From NCBI GenBank assembly GCA_000444245.1, contig KE605249.1, forward strand, positions 1 to 33,440: 33,440 nucleotides of DNA, in the 5' to 3' direction. The notes below the pieces were generated by a model, which did not search any database, was not told the origin of the DNA, and was given only the letters and a program-made list of their open reading frames with translations. The translations under genes and the position numbers were made by a program. Each line of letters opens with the position of its first letter. Within the stretch, counting starts at the first letter, position 1. Below are positions 10,890-21,127 of this stretch, piece by piece. The stretch is from Botryllus schlosseri (Eukaryota > Chordata > Ascidiacea > Stolidobranchia > Styelidae).

Positions 10890-13078
10890 TTACAATGAAA
10901 GAAGCTTTGGAGATTTCACAGAGTCCGGGCTGGTGTGCGGTTCGCTTGAAGAGCTTCGCCTGTGAGCTGCGGCACAGCTTTCGCGAGCGTTGTGATACGA
11001 GCCGTAATTATTGGCGCTGGACGAAGTGATGATCCCGGGCGTGTTGAAGTCGCCACAGTTGAACCCGACATCGGATGAATTCAGTACAGATGTCGTCACA
11101 GAGCTACTGGTCACACATGGTGTGTTCGGGAACGTAAACACTGATGAAGTATTGGACGGGGTTGCGAGACTGCATACTGGCGTATTCAGTGTTTCAACCG
11201 GTCCGGTATTCCCTATGTCCAGGCTAGGAAGAGACGACGCAAATCGTCTGTGATCTAACATATCCTGTCTGTGGCAGTTGTTGGACTGTACCGGGTACGA
11301 GCTCGCCATTAAAGACTCACTTCCTACTATTACGGAGTTGTTCTGTTGGTTGTATATGTTTTCTTCCATTGACCTGTTGCATGAGTTCGTCAAAGACGGA
11401 CCTGCTTGTATCACGGACACTGTGCTAGCTTGTAACCTTTGCTGATTGTTCATTTCTTCGAGGGAATCAACCGCTGACAGTAGGTCAGAATCGTGACTGT
11501 GGCGGTCTCCGAGTCCAAGGCAGTCGGTGGTATTCATGCAGGACGTGTCTTTCGGACTTTCGTTTCTCATTAGGTTCAGGGACTTGTCTTGTAGAACTTT
11601 GCACATTGGTGCATGCGATGCTAAGATAAATTCCAAGTGGTCTTTTTCTTGTTGCAGTTCCATGATTTCGCGAGTTAGCATGCCTTGGTGGTCTTCTAAG
11701 ATGTCGGTTTCACCCTGCAGTCTGTCAGTAAGCTCACGTCTCCGGTTCCTGCATTTGGCCGCTGCTAGTTTGTTTCTTTCTCTTCGTAAGCGTCTTTTTG
11801 CAGCCTCCTCTGGTGCAAGCTGTAATACAGAAACATTGTTTAGTGCTATGTTCCATATTTACAAAATAAGTTATTTCAATCTTACATCATGATCTTCGAC
11901 TTTTCGCTTTCTGCCCGGCGTACCTCTGGGCTTTCCGCTTTTTGTTAACCTTGGTTTGCCGTCTGCAGTAGTTGTCGACGAGGAAGGATTTGTGTAGCCA
12001 GAGTGTGATATTCTAACCGAGGATGACTTCTGCGCGCTGTGAGGTACCAATGGATTTTGGTGCATGCTCGAATGCGCTACGACTGCGTTCGGTGGTGTTA
12101 TCGATCTCATGTCGATGTGACTTGTAGTAACCATCCATTGCATGTCGGGTTTGCTGGCCGAGTTTAGGCTGTGCGGGCCCGGCGAAGAATGCCTCTCGGA
12201 GCCGGTCGAAAAGTGAGTCGGAATTCCCATGTTTCTGAGATCATTTGAACTGCTTGACATCCCAGGAGAGTACGAGCGATGGTCGTTTTGTTGTATACCG
12301 TATGGTACTATAGGCATCTGCTGACTTGTATGATCAACGGCACTGCTGAACTGAGTAGGATAATTCTGTAAAAGAATATTACAAGGATATGAGAAATCGA
12401 CAAGACTACGTCATCACGACAACGATACAATTATGAAATTCATATTGGAGTCAATATCTGTGGACTTACTAACATACTGGAAACACCGAAGCTTAGCCTT
12501 ACATCACTAAAGACTTCGTTGTAAATTTACTATCTTCGCTAAAAAGTACCATTCTCCAAACCCCGCACCGACGAACCACTCTCTCGAATGAGCTCTTGAT
12601 AAAGGGCTCGTTCGGTTTTTATATGTGCTCTTGCGTCGAAGTGTCAACAACAAAGCCTTTTTTGTATTATTCTCGAAATGCAGATTACATATTCTTACGG
12701 GGTTCAGGCATTAGTTGAATTGATAATACACATAAAGAAAGTCAACATCACTGTGAAGTGATGTGATAATTTACAGGGTGGTTATTAAATGTTCGAATAT
12801 ACACTAGGTCAATGTTTTGAAAAGAAAATCTGCAACGTCATGCTGTAAATTAATGACGTAAAAGTCATATGACGCCATGGGGTGACGACATGTGAAATCG
12901 AGGAGTGAGAAAAGACTGATTATACAAAAAATTCGCTGCAAGAGCTACCGCGGGAACTTACCAGTGGCGTGCTTTGATGTGGCTGGAACATATTCTCGTC
13001 TAGCGAATGAGGCGGGCAGACTTCGTTGTACATGGCGTTCAAGTCCGAGTACCCTGCTGAAAACATTGCATTCTTCAT
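10890..13078 (-). CDS. fos: Fos-family bZIP transcription factor, 508 aa, three coding exons
   Basis: Spliced CDS on the minus strand: 13078-12962 (39 codons), 12365-11886 (160), 11819-10890 (309 plus stop). Introns are GT-AG and phase 0: 12961-12366 (CTG|GTAAGT ... TTTTACAG) and 11885-11820 (GAT|GTAAGA ... TTACAG). The ATG at 13078 is the first after an in-frame TAA. Fos is the nuclear partner of Jun in AP-1. Seen: basic region [17 protein letters not shown] (211-227); zipper leucines at 233, 240, 247, 254, 261 with exact heptad spacing; DMQWMV (113-118), like vertebrate DLQWLV; basic GRKRKV (190-195); FTFP (427-430), where c-Fos has [12 protein letters not shown] (480-487); and C-terminus SPKLLSL, like c-Fos SPTLLAL. 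The flanks of the bZIP are Ser/Thr/Asn rich. It is longer than c-Fos (380 aa). An intron lies directly before the basic region, as I recall for c-fos; the c-fos intron inside the bZIP region is absent. No other family fits. Confidence 0.96.
11820..11885 (-). other. 66-bp intron 2 of fos
   Basis: GTAAGA donor and TTTCTGTATTACAG acceptor, phase 0, joining VEDHD to [10 protein letters not shown] at the edge of the basic region. Such a short intron fits a compact genome such as a tunicate's and argues against vertebrate or amphioxus origin. Confidence 0.93.
12366..12961 (-). other. 596-bp intron 1 of fos, with clustered CRE-type half-sites
   Basis: CTG|GTAAGT donor and ATTCTTTTACAG acceptor, phase 0. 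Near its 5' end it holds TGACG half-sites at 12854 (TGACGTAA), 12870 and 12883, and an opposite-strand CGTCA at 12836-12840, within about 50 bp. No coding frame of note. Confidence 0.85.
12836..12887. promoter_or_regulatory. Cluster of four ATF/CREB-type TGACG half-sites in fos intron 1
   Basis: CGTCA at 12836-12840, TGACGTAA at 12854-12861, TGACGCC at 12870-12876 and TGACGAC at 12883-12889. TGACG is the CRE/ATF half-site, and vertebrate fos genes are CRE-regulated. Binding is inferred from the motif only, and the pentamer is not rare. Confidence 0.35.
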
Positions 13079-13236
13079 GGTAAATTGTTGTTGCTGCAGC
13101 GAGCTTGCTGTCGATTTCGCTCCGCGGGAAGAAATACTTGATATTCTTAATCTATGATTTGATATGCCTTATAAACTGTCGAAAAAAAGAACGATTTGTT
13201 ATTTCCAAGTATCCAATGTTCTTTCCAATTATCTGC

Positions 13237-13345
13237 TAGTTGCTGACTACTACCCCTGACCAGTGTTAGCCAAAATATTAGGGTTTATTTCAACAATAAT
13301 ATATTGTTCAATTGTATATCGAGGTTCTGTACCTCCAAGAGTCTC
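13237..13345 (+). repeat. Dispersed repeat, copy A
   Basis: TTGCTGACTACTACCCCTGA ... GGGTTTATTTCAA matches 15752-15806, and its second half (TTCAATTGTATAT ... GTTCTGTACCTCCA) matches 15587-15620, so the two regions carry the same family with rearranged order. It lies about 160 bp beyond the fos start codon, on the promoter side, between exon 1 and the upstream TATA candidate. Confidence 0.65.
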
Positions 13346-13409
13346 TCATTTCCAAGTATACAACGATTCCGGGTTTCTCATCCGTTCGGGATGCTGATAC
13401 ATCGTTTCA

Positions 13410-13577
13410 CCTGAGCATCTCGATATTGCTTTTTACCAAGTCATCAAGTTCGAGAGAATATTTACTAATAATTTGTTTAGCTCTTCGTAACCTACTATAG
13501 GCTACTATGTTGCTTACCGATGAATCATCATCAGCCATTGTACTACTGTGCTACTGGATTCCTCGCACCTTTATATA
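13410..13577 (-). promoter_or_regulatory. Candidate upstream promoter and first exon (TATA, ATG, donor) for fos or a separate short ORF
   Basis: On the minus strand a strong TATA box TATATAAAGG lies at 13577-13568. An ATG follows 39 nt downstream at 13538, so the 5' UTR would be only about 10 nt. The frame reads MADDDSS and reaches a GTAAGC donor at 13517, phase 0. Unspliced, it stays open for 43 codons and meets a second donor-like CTCAG|GTGAAA at 13411. A phase-0 splice from 13518 to CTGCAG ending at 13094 would enter the fos frame 5 codons before its ATG; a splice to fos exon 2 would also be in frame. These joins are hypothetical. No SRE-type CC(A/T)6GG box was found nearby. Confidence 0.3.
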
Positions 13578-13599
13578 TGTATGCGTAAACTTTGCGTGA

Positions 13600-14272
13600 G
13601 ATTTTTTTCTCTCTCATCTCGTGAGTGTTGTTGCTATAATAACGTTGTGCGTTGGATCCTACGTCGTTGTCTTGGAGTTGGTACGCATTTCTCGTAACGC
13701 GCTAGAACATTCTCTCGGACTATAGAAGAGATCAATGGACTGTATCTGGGGAGAAACGGACTTTTGGGTATAGTTTCGTACAGGGATACCGACAGGGAGT
13801 TTTGGATATCCCTGGGTTTCGTCTCAAGAGGATAAGTCGTAGATTACGTACCTTTACAATATATTCCAATTTGTTGGTGTGCAGGCACAGCGGAGTTGAG
13901 GTGATTACCCAAAAGCACATCACGGAAAATACCGTTAAAGTTTCCTTACTAATAATGCATCAGGGATAGCATGCCCGTTAGCCCGAAGTGCATTTAAAGA
14001 CGGTGTTCTGCCTTGTAGTTACATCGAATATAATAATGTTGTATGTAGGCTACATGAGGGGAAAGGCACTTCATGTGTAATTACGTATCACTGCATGATG
14101 AATACCGACCACTGATAGTTTAGGATGCGTTGCACGGAACTTGTGGAGATGTGAACTCTATTTGTGATTCAAACCATCTCTGAATCTAATATTGATTGTC
14201 AAAAATGGTTTTAACCGAGTTCCGGTAATGCGCATATTTCACGGGTTATCGTAATTTGTGATGACATCGCAG
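13600..14272. other. Upstream flank of fos, no further gene seen
   Basis: Would hold distal promoter sequence if the 13.57-kb TATA box is used. No SRE or CRE octamer found. Confidence 0.5.
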
Positions 14273-14274
14273 TA

Positions 14275-14918
14275 GGGCTCTTCAAAAATGACTTTTTTTC
14301 TCAAATCGTACTGGCTACTTGATAAAATTGTTAGATTACCTAATTTAAGCCTGCACACAAAATTTGGCTCAATTCCAGCCAGTAGCCGCTATGCTACAGG
14401 AGAAGAAAGTTTCTATTTATTATATAAAAATAAATAATGAAAAATTAGAAAATTTTCTGTTCACCCCATGAAAGATGCTCATGAAATTTGGTTCGATTCC
14501 AACCAGTGGAAGCGGAGTTATTGCCGTCGAAAAATTTGGATTTGAATAAAATAGTATTTACGGTGACCGATTCTTTGTTTATTTATTATAGTTGTGCTCA
14601 CCGTAAATACNNNNNNNNNNTTTATTTAAATCCAAATTTTTCGACGGCAATAACTCCGCTTCCTCTGGTTGGAATTGAACCAAATTTGCTGAGCATCGTT
14701 TCTATTGACAGCCTAACACTTTCATGAGGTGAACAGAAAATTTTCAATTTTTTATTTATTTATTTTTATATAATAAATAGAAACTTTCTTCTCCTGTAGC
14801 AAAGCGGTTACTGACTGGAATTGAACCAAATTTTGTGTGTAGGCTTAAATTAGGTAACCTAACAATTTTATCAAGTAGCCAGTACGATTTGAGAAAAAAA
14901 GTCATTTTTGAAGACCCC
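14275..14918. mobile_element. Foldback (long inverted repeat) element with TA duplication
   Basis: Arms 14275-14565 and 14599-14918 are imperfect reverse complements around a 33-nt loop. Termini are GGGCTCTTCAAAAATGAC and the complement of GGGGTCTTCAAAAATGAC, with TA on both sides (14273-14274, 14919-14920). The innermost arm pairs GTATTTACGGTG with CACCGTAAATAC. A 10-N gap (14611-14620) sits in the right arm where sequence matching the left arm is expected, so it is probably an assembly artefact of the hairpin. Confidence 0.9.
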
Positions 14919-14950
14919 TACATCTCAGTCAATGGATAGTACAATAATTA

Positions 14951-15477
14951 GGGTTGCATTTAAAACAAACGGTGTTTTAAAACTTCGTTTTAAACAAATG
15001 CCTTATTTTTTTCAAATGTTGGTTAATTATGCCATAATTTGTGCAAAAACTTCCGAAGAGCATGTAGTATGGGCCTGCGAATGATTTGCACCCAATATAG
15101 TCGACGTATACGATCTGGAGTCCTGGCTGGAACCCTCGAAATCGTCGTCGGTTCGACAGTTATAGCGAGTAGATATAGATGATTTGTACGGAATGGGCGT
15201 TCTGATGTTGATGACCGCCGACAGTGAAAATGCTGCATAACTAGGTAGTCCAGGTTAAAGATATTTATAGTCTAGTTATGACAGTGGTCGGAAGCCCTTT
15301 TCGTCGAAGGACCCATATTTACCCTAAATTTTCAATTGTTAATGCTACTTCAATGTGACGTCACAATTAAATACTAATGACGTCATGACTAGAAAACAAT
15401 AATAAAAACATGTTTTAAACAAGGGCCATGTTTTACACATTTTTGTTTTAAGTTGATTTTTGTTTTAAATGCGACCC
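14951..15477 (+). mobile_element. MITE family A copy 3 (long form)
   Basis: GGGTTGCATTTAAAAC ... GTTTTAAATGCGACCC with TA flanks, 527 bp. The minus-strand frame 15238-15023 starts MQHFHCRRSS and resembles those of copies 2 and 4. Two intact TGACGTCA octamers at 15356 and 15378. It lies 30 bp past the right end of the foldback element. Confidence 0.88.
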
Positions 15478-15539
15478 TAACAATAATTGACTGACTACAA
15501 GCTCAAACGACGAACGCTCCTGTCGCACTGTGCAAATAT

Positions 15540-15835
15540 CCAACAACTGAATAATATATTCATATTGAAATATCATTGAATATTTGATTGAATTGTATAT
15601 TGAAGTTCTGTACTTCCAGTAGTGTCTTCAAATCTATAGTAATTTAAAAATACATTAATATTGAAATAGAATCAGGCGGGATCAAATCAACTCCAACCAT
15701 ATCAGGGCATACGATTGTTTGTAGACAACGTTGTTTCCAATCCTCTAATACTTGCTGACGATTACCCCTGATGAGTGTCAGCCGAAGATATTCGGGTTTA
15801 TTTCAATATGAATATAACGTTCAGTTGTATTTTCA
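15540..15835 (+). repeat. Dispersed repeat, copy B (rearranged)
   Basis: Contains both halves of the 13.2-kb repeat in swapped order. Includes CCCCTGATGAG at 15765-15775 followed by a small CCGAA/TTCGG hairpin (15782-15795). The class is unknown. Confidence 0.6.
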
Positions 15836-15839
15836 AACT

Positions 15840-16980
15840 ATTATCAGCAACATATTTGCGGCAGATATTTGACTTCGTGCACCATTATCATTCTTTCGCC
15901 ATATACACGTTAGAAATACAACGATTTCATAGTATAGTGTCAAGATTCCCGAACACGTTCAGCGAGACCAGCGCAGCCGATGGTGAAGTCGAAAATATGT
16001 CAGATTCCCATCAAAACAGAACTTCCAGATTTTCACCCCGACGGATACCAATTACCGTATCAGTTTTCAATAGACTTGAAAGTTGTCGACTTCTCAAACT
16101 CCGAAAATCTGCACACTGGCATTTGCGATTTTAAAAGCATTGAAGTAATACTCCAATCGATTGCCAAATAATAACGCAATAGCTCGTTATTTCTCCAGGA
16201 ACAGACTTGATGTAAAGTTTCGATCGGTGTTTTGATGCTGCGAATGGGCGGCGAACTTGTGAGGGTGGCTGAACTTCCACAGTGTAGGCTGCGCCGCAGT
16301 AATTATTTTTCTAGTCAGGAATTGATTGCGCGCGCCTGTTTTTGGCAATCATGTGCGTAACAACTTTCGTATGCCAATGACCTTGAAGTGAGGGAAATTA
16401 AGTCGTACGGTATCGGTTCTTAAAATATTCAAAACAATGCCGTTTTGTATTGTTTGTACACCCGTTAACGAAACTTCGTTACGTTCTCTGTTTAATTCCC
16501 TATGATTATTGAGTGGCCCTGGCAATTTTTAAGTACATGTGGTTTTCTCAGCTGACGGAATTTCACCGGCCCGCGTACGTGCTCTAAATCGTTTTGACGT
16601 CTGACTGAATGCCTGCAGCATGGTGCCTTGGGCGTTTTGCGTCGTTTTACGCAGCGTATGCGTAACATCAAGCGGCTTACCGGTGCGTCAGGTGTTAGTG
16701 CGAGTGGCTGGCGTCACGTTTGCTGCAATCAACCATGTCAAATTTATTGTTACAGCATTTGAACTTACGTATGGGAGGCATTGTAGGTTAGAGTTTCGAG
16801 TTGACGCTGTATACTCCCGTATTTCAGGCTATTCACAAATAAGCGACGTAAACAAACCTATCTTCGAACTGTGACGATATATTACGCAGTCAGCAAAGTT
16901 CGTATATACGATGAAGTAGAAATATAATAAGATTACTGCTGTTTTGTGAATTGTCTGTGTGATACCCATAGATTATAATC
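15840..16980. other. No assignable gene
   Basis: Two overlapping plus-strand frames at 15775-16171 are open in different frames without splice support; nothing else seen. Confidence 0.5.
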
Positions 16981-16986
16981 AACCGC

Positions 16987-17159
16987 TGCGCATGCGCACT
17001 GCGTATGTATACTGACGATTGACTGGCACAACCCGGAATCATACGAACACTATCGAGTGCAGCACAATTTTAAATAAGGTCTGATCTCCACCAGTTATAT
17101 ATGGTATCACGGGAGCAGCTATCGTCTTGTAGAGGCAATCATGAGTTCCAACAGTGAGT
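16987..17159 (+). promoter_or_regulatory. Candidate promoter: NRF-1-type palindrome, TATA-like box, ATG and donor
   Basis: TGCGCATGCGCA (16987-16998) is a perfect NRF-1 consensus palindrome, a motif typical of metazoan promoters. About 100 bp on is TTATATATGG (17095), then ATG at 17141 reading MSSN and a donor A|GTGAGT at 17153|17154, phase 1. No downstream exon could be tied to it. Confidence 0.22.
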
Positions 17160-18540
17160 AATGAGTATATCTCGGTTTAATCATAACCTCGTATTCGCGA
17201 TGCTGTCATAAAACCACCATCTACAACTTGGATAGGGCGTGCGCGCCTTTCTGCGCAGTGGCGACTGTGCTATATGGAGTTAATATTAAGTACAATTGTG
17301 ATCATATCGTGATCAACAAATTATCAAACTCATTTTATTCAACTGATGGGTATATAGGCTAGCTATAGGCTAAAGCTTATTCTGGTTCTTATATTCACAT
17401 TTATACCAACATCGTTGGCAGTATACAGGGAGCAATAACATGTCTTCGAATTCCTATTGCAAGTTTCTCATAATGAAGAGATATATAAACGAAGTTCTTC
17501 CCTGCAGCTCATCATTGTGTATCTCAGAGGCACTACTATTTCACACCAGTCTTTTCGAAGTCAAAATTTCTATAGAAATATAGTCGCCCACACCTTTATT
17601 GTAAATAAGGAAAACCTTGAGTTATGAATAATTTCAGAGCAAATCCTACCATACACAGAATACACACTATTTTATTTATGTCCAACTGTTTATCTCAGTA
17701 TCTTCTGGATCTTCTATTCTCAAGTCTCATATATGCACTACCTACCCTTCAATAGTCGTCTGCATTGACAGCGCATTTGGAAGAGACCTCTACCAGGAGA
17801 CTTCCAAAGGACTTGTCGACGTCATGTGGGAGTAACATTACCCGGTACATGCCGAGTCAGAAAGTTTACTTCAGTTTCTTTAAATAATTTCATCCATTCT
17901 GGATATAATTATGCAATATGGTTGATGCGTCGCGAGAGAAGAATTGCCCAACGAAAAACTAAACAAAGAGAGTTATAATTTTACTACCATATGCCGGCCG
18001 GATACATTTGGATGTACCCGAAATATACGCCGGTGTCATTGGCTCGAATTGTGAAATTTGTATCGTCACAATCGATTGTGTAACTCTATATCTATACCAC
18101 TGTTTGCCGTGTAAAGATACTATTGCCGGTTTACTTTCATTTGTGTTGTTTTATCGTTTGCGTAAGGTCTATCTAATTTTAGCTCTGTTGCTTTGTCATT
18201 GTATACCTCGACTCCTATTTGAAGGCACGTCACTAGCTTCTAGCTAGATTTCAAGTGGCGATTGGTAATACAGCGTGCAAATCCTGTGTAATTATACTGT
18301 GTGTACCGTTACTTTGTTATACGTTAGACATAAATTGAAAGTTGGTATATCACAAGAAAATACAATACAGCAAATACGGACCTTAAGGTAACATGGAGCG
18401 TGCCATTGTTGGAAGGTGGTGCAAAAGCACAAGGTCAGCATCAGCGGGATGGGGGAAAGTTCATTTGTCAGCCCTAAATCACATACAAACAACGTACGAT
18501 TTCAGAAGTAATTACTGAAAAAAGTTTGCAAATCAGTTCC
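17160..18540. other. No assignable gene
   Basis: Only short hydrophobic frames (for example 18008-18247), typical of AT-rich DNA. Confidence 0.5.
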
Positions 18541-18546
18541 CACTCT

Positions 18547-18886
18547 TCATGGTGTCGACTTTCGCACTGTGATGTCATTCGTTTTTGCGCCTTGCTCATC
18601 GAAATTAGAGCCTACATATGCCATGTCCTTTACTCCAAATTCTGTGGCGAGGAAAATAAACTTGACATTTTCCTCAAAGCAATGCGGCAGTTTGAACCTC
18701 GCAAAGATATTCAAATGCGAGAGATTTGGGAGATCCTGTGTGATTATAGCAGGGACGCTTCGCGATGATAAAATCGCTAAGATACTTAAAAGCGCGGCAA
18801 TCGTTATGATTGACGTGAACAGAACAGCACAGAAGAAGCCAAGTTTGCTACAATTGCTAGTATCCGATCGAGGCCTTATGCTATCT
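18547..18886 (-). CDS. Candidate terminal exon: single-pass membrane protein (unrecognised)
   Basis: Open frame of about 113 codons ending in TGA at 18549-18547, preceded by an acceptor-like TTATAG (18892-18887). It begins DSIRPRSDTSNCSKL, followed by one strongly hydrophobic segment, FFCAVLFTSIITIAALLSIL, then about 75 polar residues (PHCFEENVKFIFLATEFGVK ...). The order short basic N-side, membrane segment, longer C-side would suit a type II membrane protein. A possible start exon lies at 19132-19022 (MFRKSRAIPDLGAFYAG), but the donor needed to join it is weak. A frame this long is expected by chance a few times in this window, so this is a hypothesis. Confidence 0.27.
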
Positions 18887-19021
18887 CTATAACATTAGCA
18901 TCTCGCAACAATAGGCCTATTGTCCCACATTTTAGAACAGGATGTTCCACGTATTTTAAATCAGGATACCGAAATAATACGATACTTTTTGATATCTCAT
19001 CTGCGATCAGATCTGTATTTA

Positions 19022-19953
19022 TAAACCGTCGCTAGATTCATCTGGTATCGGAAGCTTCTGGCGAATGCAGTGAGACACGAATCCTGCGTAGAACGCTCCC
19101 AGGTCCGGAATTGCTCGAGATTTACGAAACATGCATTTTTACTCTGCAGATCTCGGATCTAATCGCTCACTGGTATTTCTATGCTGTTGGAATAACTCAC
19201 TGAATGATAAGGTCGCGAAAATGAGTTTCTTCTAAACAGAAGTCTGTTTTCGTCAATACATTAATTCGGGAGAAACATCCGCATTATGCCTTGCCGGCAA
19301 AATATCACGCGTATCTCAAATTCTTCAACAAATCAAAACAGTGGCTTTCCGTATATTTGTATCGAGCCGCACACAATAGAACGGCCCTGGTCATGCTACG
19401 TCACAAAGAGGACACGAGAGAATATCAGCGGATTTATATCAATATTTACCTCGAGCCATAGCGTATCGGGTGTAACTATGCATAATGGAACCGGTTTCTC
19501 TCGCGTCCGTGTATTGCCTGTCGTCGGTCCGTATGATTCCATTGTAAGCTGCGCAATAAAGGAGAATCGGATCAATGAGTGGGTACTCGTGAGGTGCACC
19601 TCTTCGAACTTTCTATGACGTAGCACTAAGTCGTTTTGAATCTTACAACAAAGGTGTTATGTTGTTATCGAATTAGCGACGAATTGCCATGCTACAACTT
19701 GCAATGAAGCGATCTCTAATGTTACTCGGATTGACGCTTTTGCGTAGGATACGATGGTCGGTGGATATTCTCTTAACATTTTGCTTTTCACCCCCGCAAA
19801 ACTACATGTGATGCGTTTTTTAGCGAGAAACTGTTATGAATGGATAATTTTCGATTCTAGTCACGTCCACGTTTGTTATCTTCGGTCGGAAATCACCAGG
19901 ATTCTGCCGTGCCGAATGTATCGCAACGCGTCGCTATCTGTTGAAATGTTCAA
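19022..19953 (-). other. Cluster of small exon-like open frames upstream of the membrane-protein candidate
   Basis: Three minus-strand segments have protein-like frames. 19953-19897 (TTTGCAG acceptor, CTG|GTGATT donor; LNISTDSDALRYIRHGRIL). 19548-19450 (CTCCTTTATTGCGCAG acceptor, GAG|GTAAAT donor, 99 nt, LTMESYGPTTGNT...). 19132-19022 (starts with ATG, MFRKSRAIPDLGAFYAGFV). The first two are multiples of three. Two frames are open in the 99-nt one, so the choice is uncertain. No homology recognised; they could be chance. Confidence 0.17.
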
Positions 19954-19989
19954 CTGCAAATACCTTATCATATCGGGACAGAGCTAAGG

Positions 19990-21120
19990 AATATTTCTAC
20001 CTTATTCCATTCTGGATATTTTTGTGAAAGTCTGGTCGAGGCCTGCGATAACCGGAACCGCAACCAGAACTAGAAATGAAACTACTTCACAATATCCGCA
20101 ACTATAACTATACCATACAACTATACTCAGTTTTCAAAATCCGCAACTAGAATTACACACAAAAATTTCAAACAACTAGATGGGTATAATTTGTCCGCTT
20201 CTATCAGCCGGCACATTTCTGTCAAAAGTTAATAATTTTAATAATATGTAATCCCAAGAAAACTAATCCGCATTAGGGATGAAACAAAACGAAGAGCTAT
20301 ACTATTATGATTAATAGTATAGGGTCTTCAGATGTATATTTTATATTAGTGATGACCATATAGCCATGTTAATCATCTTGCAACGCAGACGGGGCTGGGG
20401 CGCGTTTTTCTGGTATGTTTATCTGGGGCCTATGATAACTGAACTTTATGGAGGTTGGATGTGACCTCTCCGAACCCCAAAAAATAGCTGAACTTTATCC
20501 CTGTAATAGAATGATCCACGCGCCACAAAGATGAAATTATTTTGGGCTAAAAGCATGGTTGTGTCTGCATGTATATATAGCTGAAGATAATTGATCGCAA
20601 TGTTAAGTGGGGTGTTGTCCTTGGTCTGCAGCCTTCGCCATTGATCAGCATACGGGGTTAGTAGCGAAGCGTTCAAAGTATTATATTATTTCCAATACTA
20701 AATGCCTGTGTTCTATACTTTTACGATAATCACACAGTCTTCGCATTCACATTAATAATATAATTTCTGCTTGTAAAATTGCTTGGAAATTGAGCCTCTG
20801 TCACTCGCCATTCCGCGTTTGCATGCATTGATATCAAATTTTCAAGACCGTCAAAAATACTTTGTATATCTGTTTAGTGTTTATACTACATGTGTCCTCT
20901 CCAGACATACAAATACCATGGTTCCCCATGAAATAATAATGTGAATTCGGCAATATTATTTTACCGTAATCAATTAAGACTACTTCTACTTTTGCTTAAG
21001 CAACAGGAATGACTATATTTTGATCGTTGGTATAAAAGTAACGTTATTAATATTACTATTATGATTATTGGAACTCTGAGTGGGGCTTATCTTCATTCAA
21101 GGCATTGCGCGCCACGGTAT
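19990..21120. other. No gene seen
   Basis: Contains the short dispersed repeat at 20.2 kb and AT-rich unique sequence. Confidence 0.5.
20201..20265 (+). repeat. Short dispersed repeat, copy 1
   Basis: TCAGCCGGCACATTTCTGTC ... ATCCCAAGAAAA matches 25103-25170 with scattered substitutions and the same orientation. It is probably the edge of a larger decayed element. Confidence 0.6.
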
Positions 21121-21127
21121 TGAGGTA

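Noticed and set aside
10769-11892. Plus-strand frames of 80-121 codons across the fos gene
   Set aside because: Antisense shadows of fos exon 3 and intron 2; the minus strand has the bZIP and conserved C-terminus.
11681-12317. ATGs at 11681 and 12317 as possible fos starts
   Set aside because: Both are internal methionines. The frame continues upstream to good splice acceptors, and exon 1 supplies a Fos-like N-terminus.
14490-14510. GGTTCGATTCC resembling a tRNA T-loop
   Set aside because: It is part of the foldback arm; its mirror copy reads GGAATTGAACC and no cloverleaf surrounds either one.
14488-14727. 79-codon frame at the centre of the foldback element
   Set aside because: It crosses the hairpin loop and the N gap, so it is an artefact of inverted arms.
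16620-16874. 84-codon plus-strand frame with a fairly GC-rich start
   Set aside because: No domain, no splice or promoter support, and its length is expected by chance.
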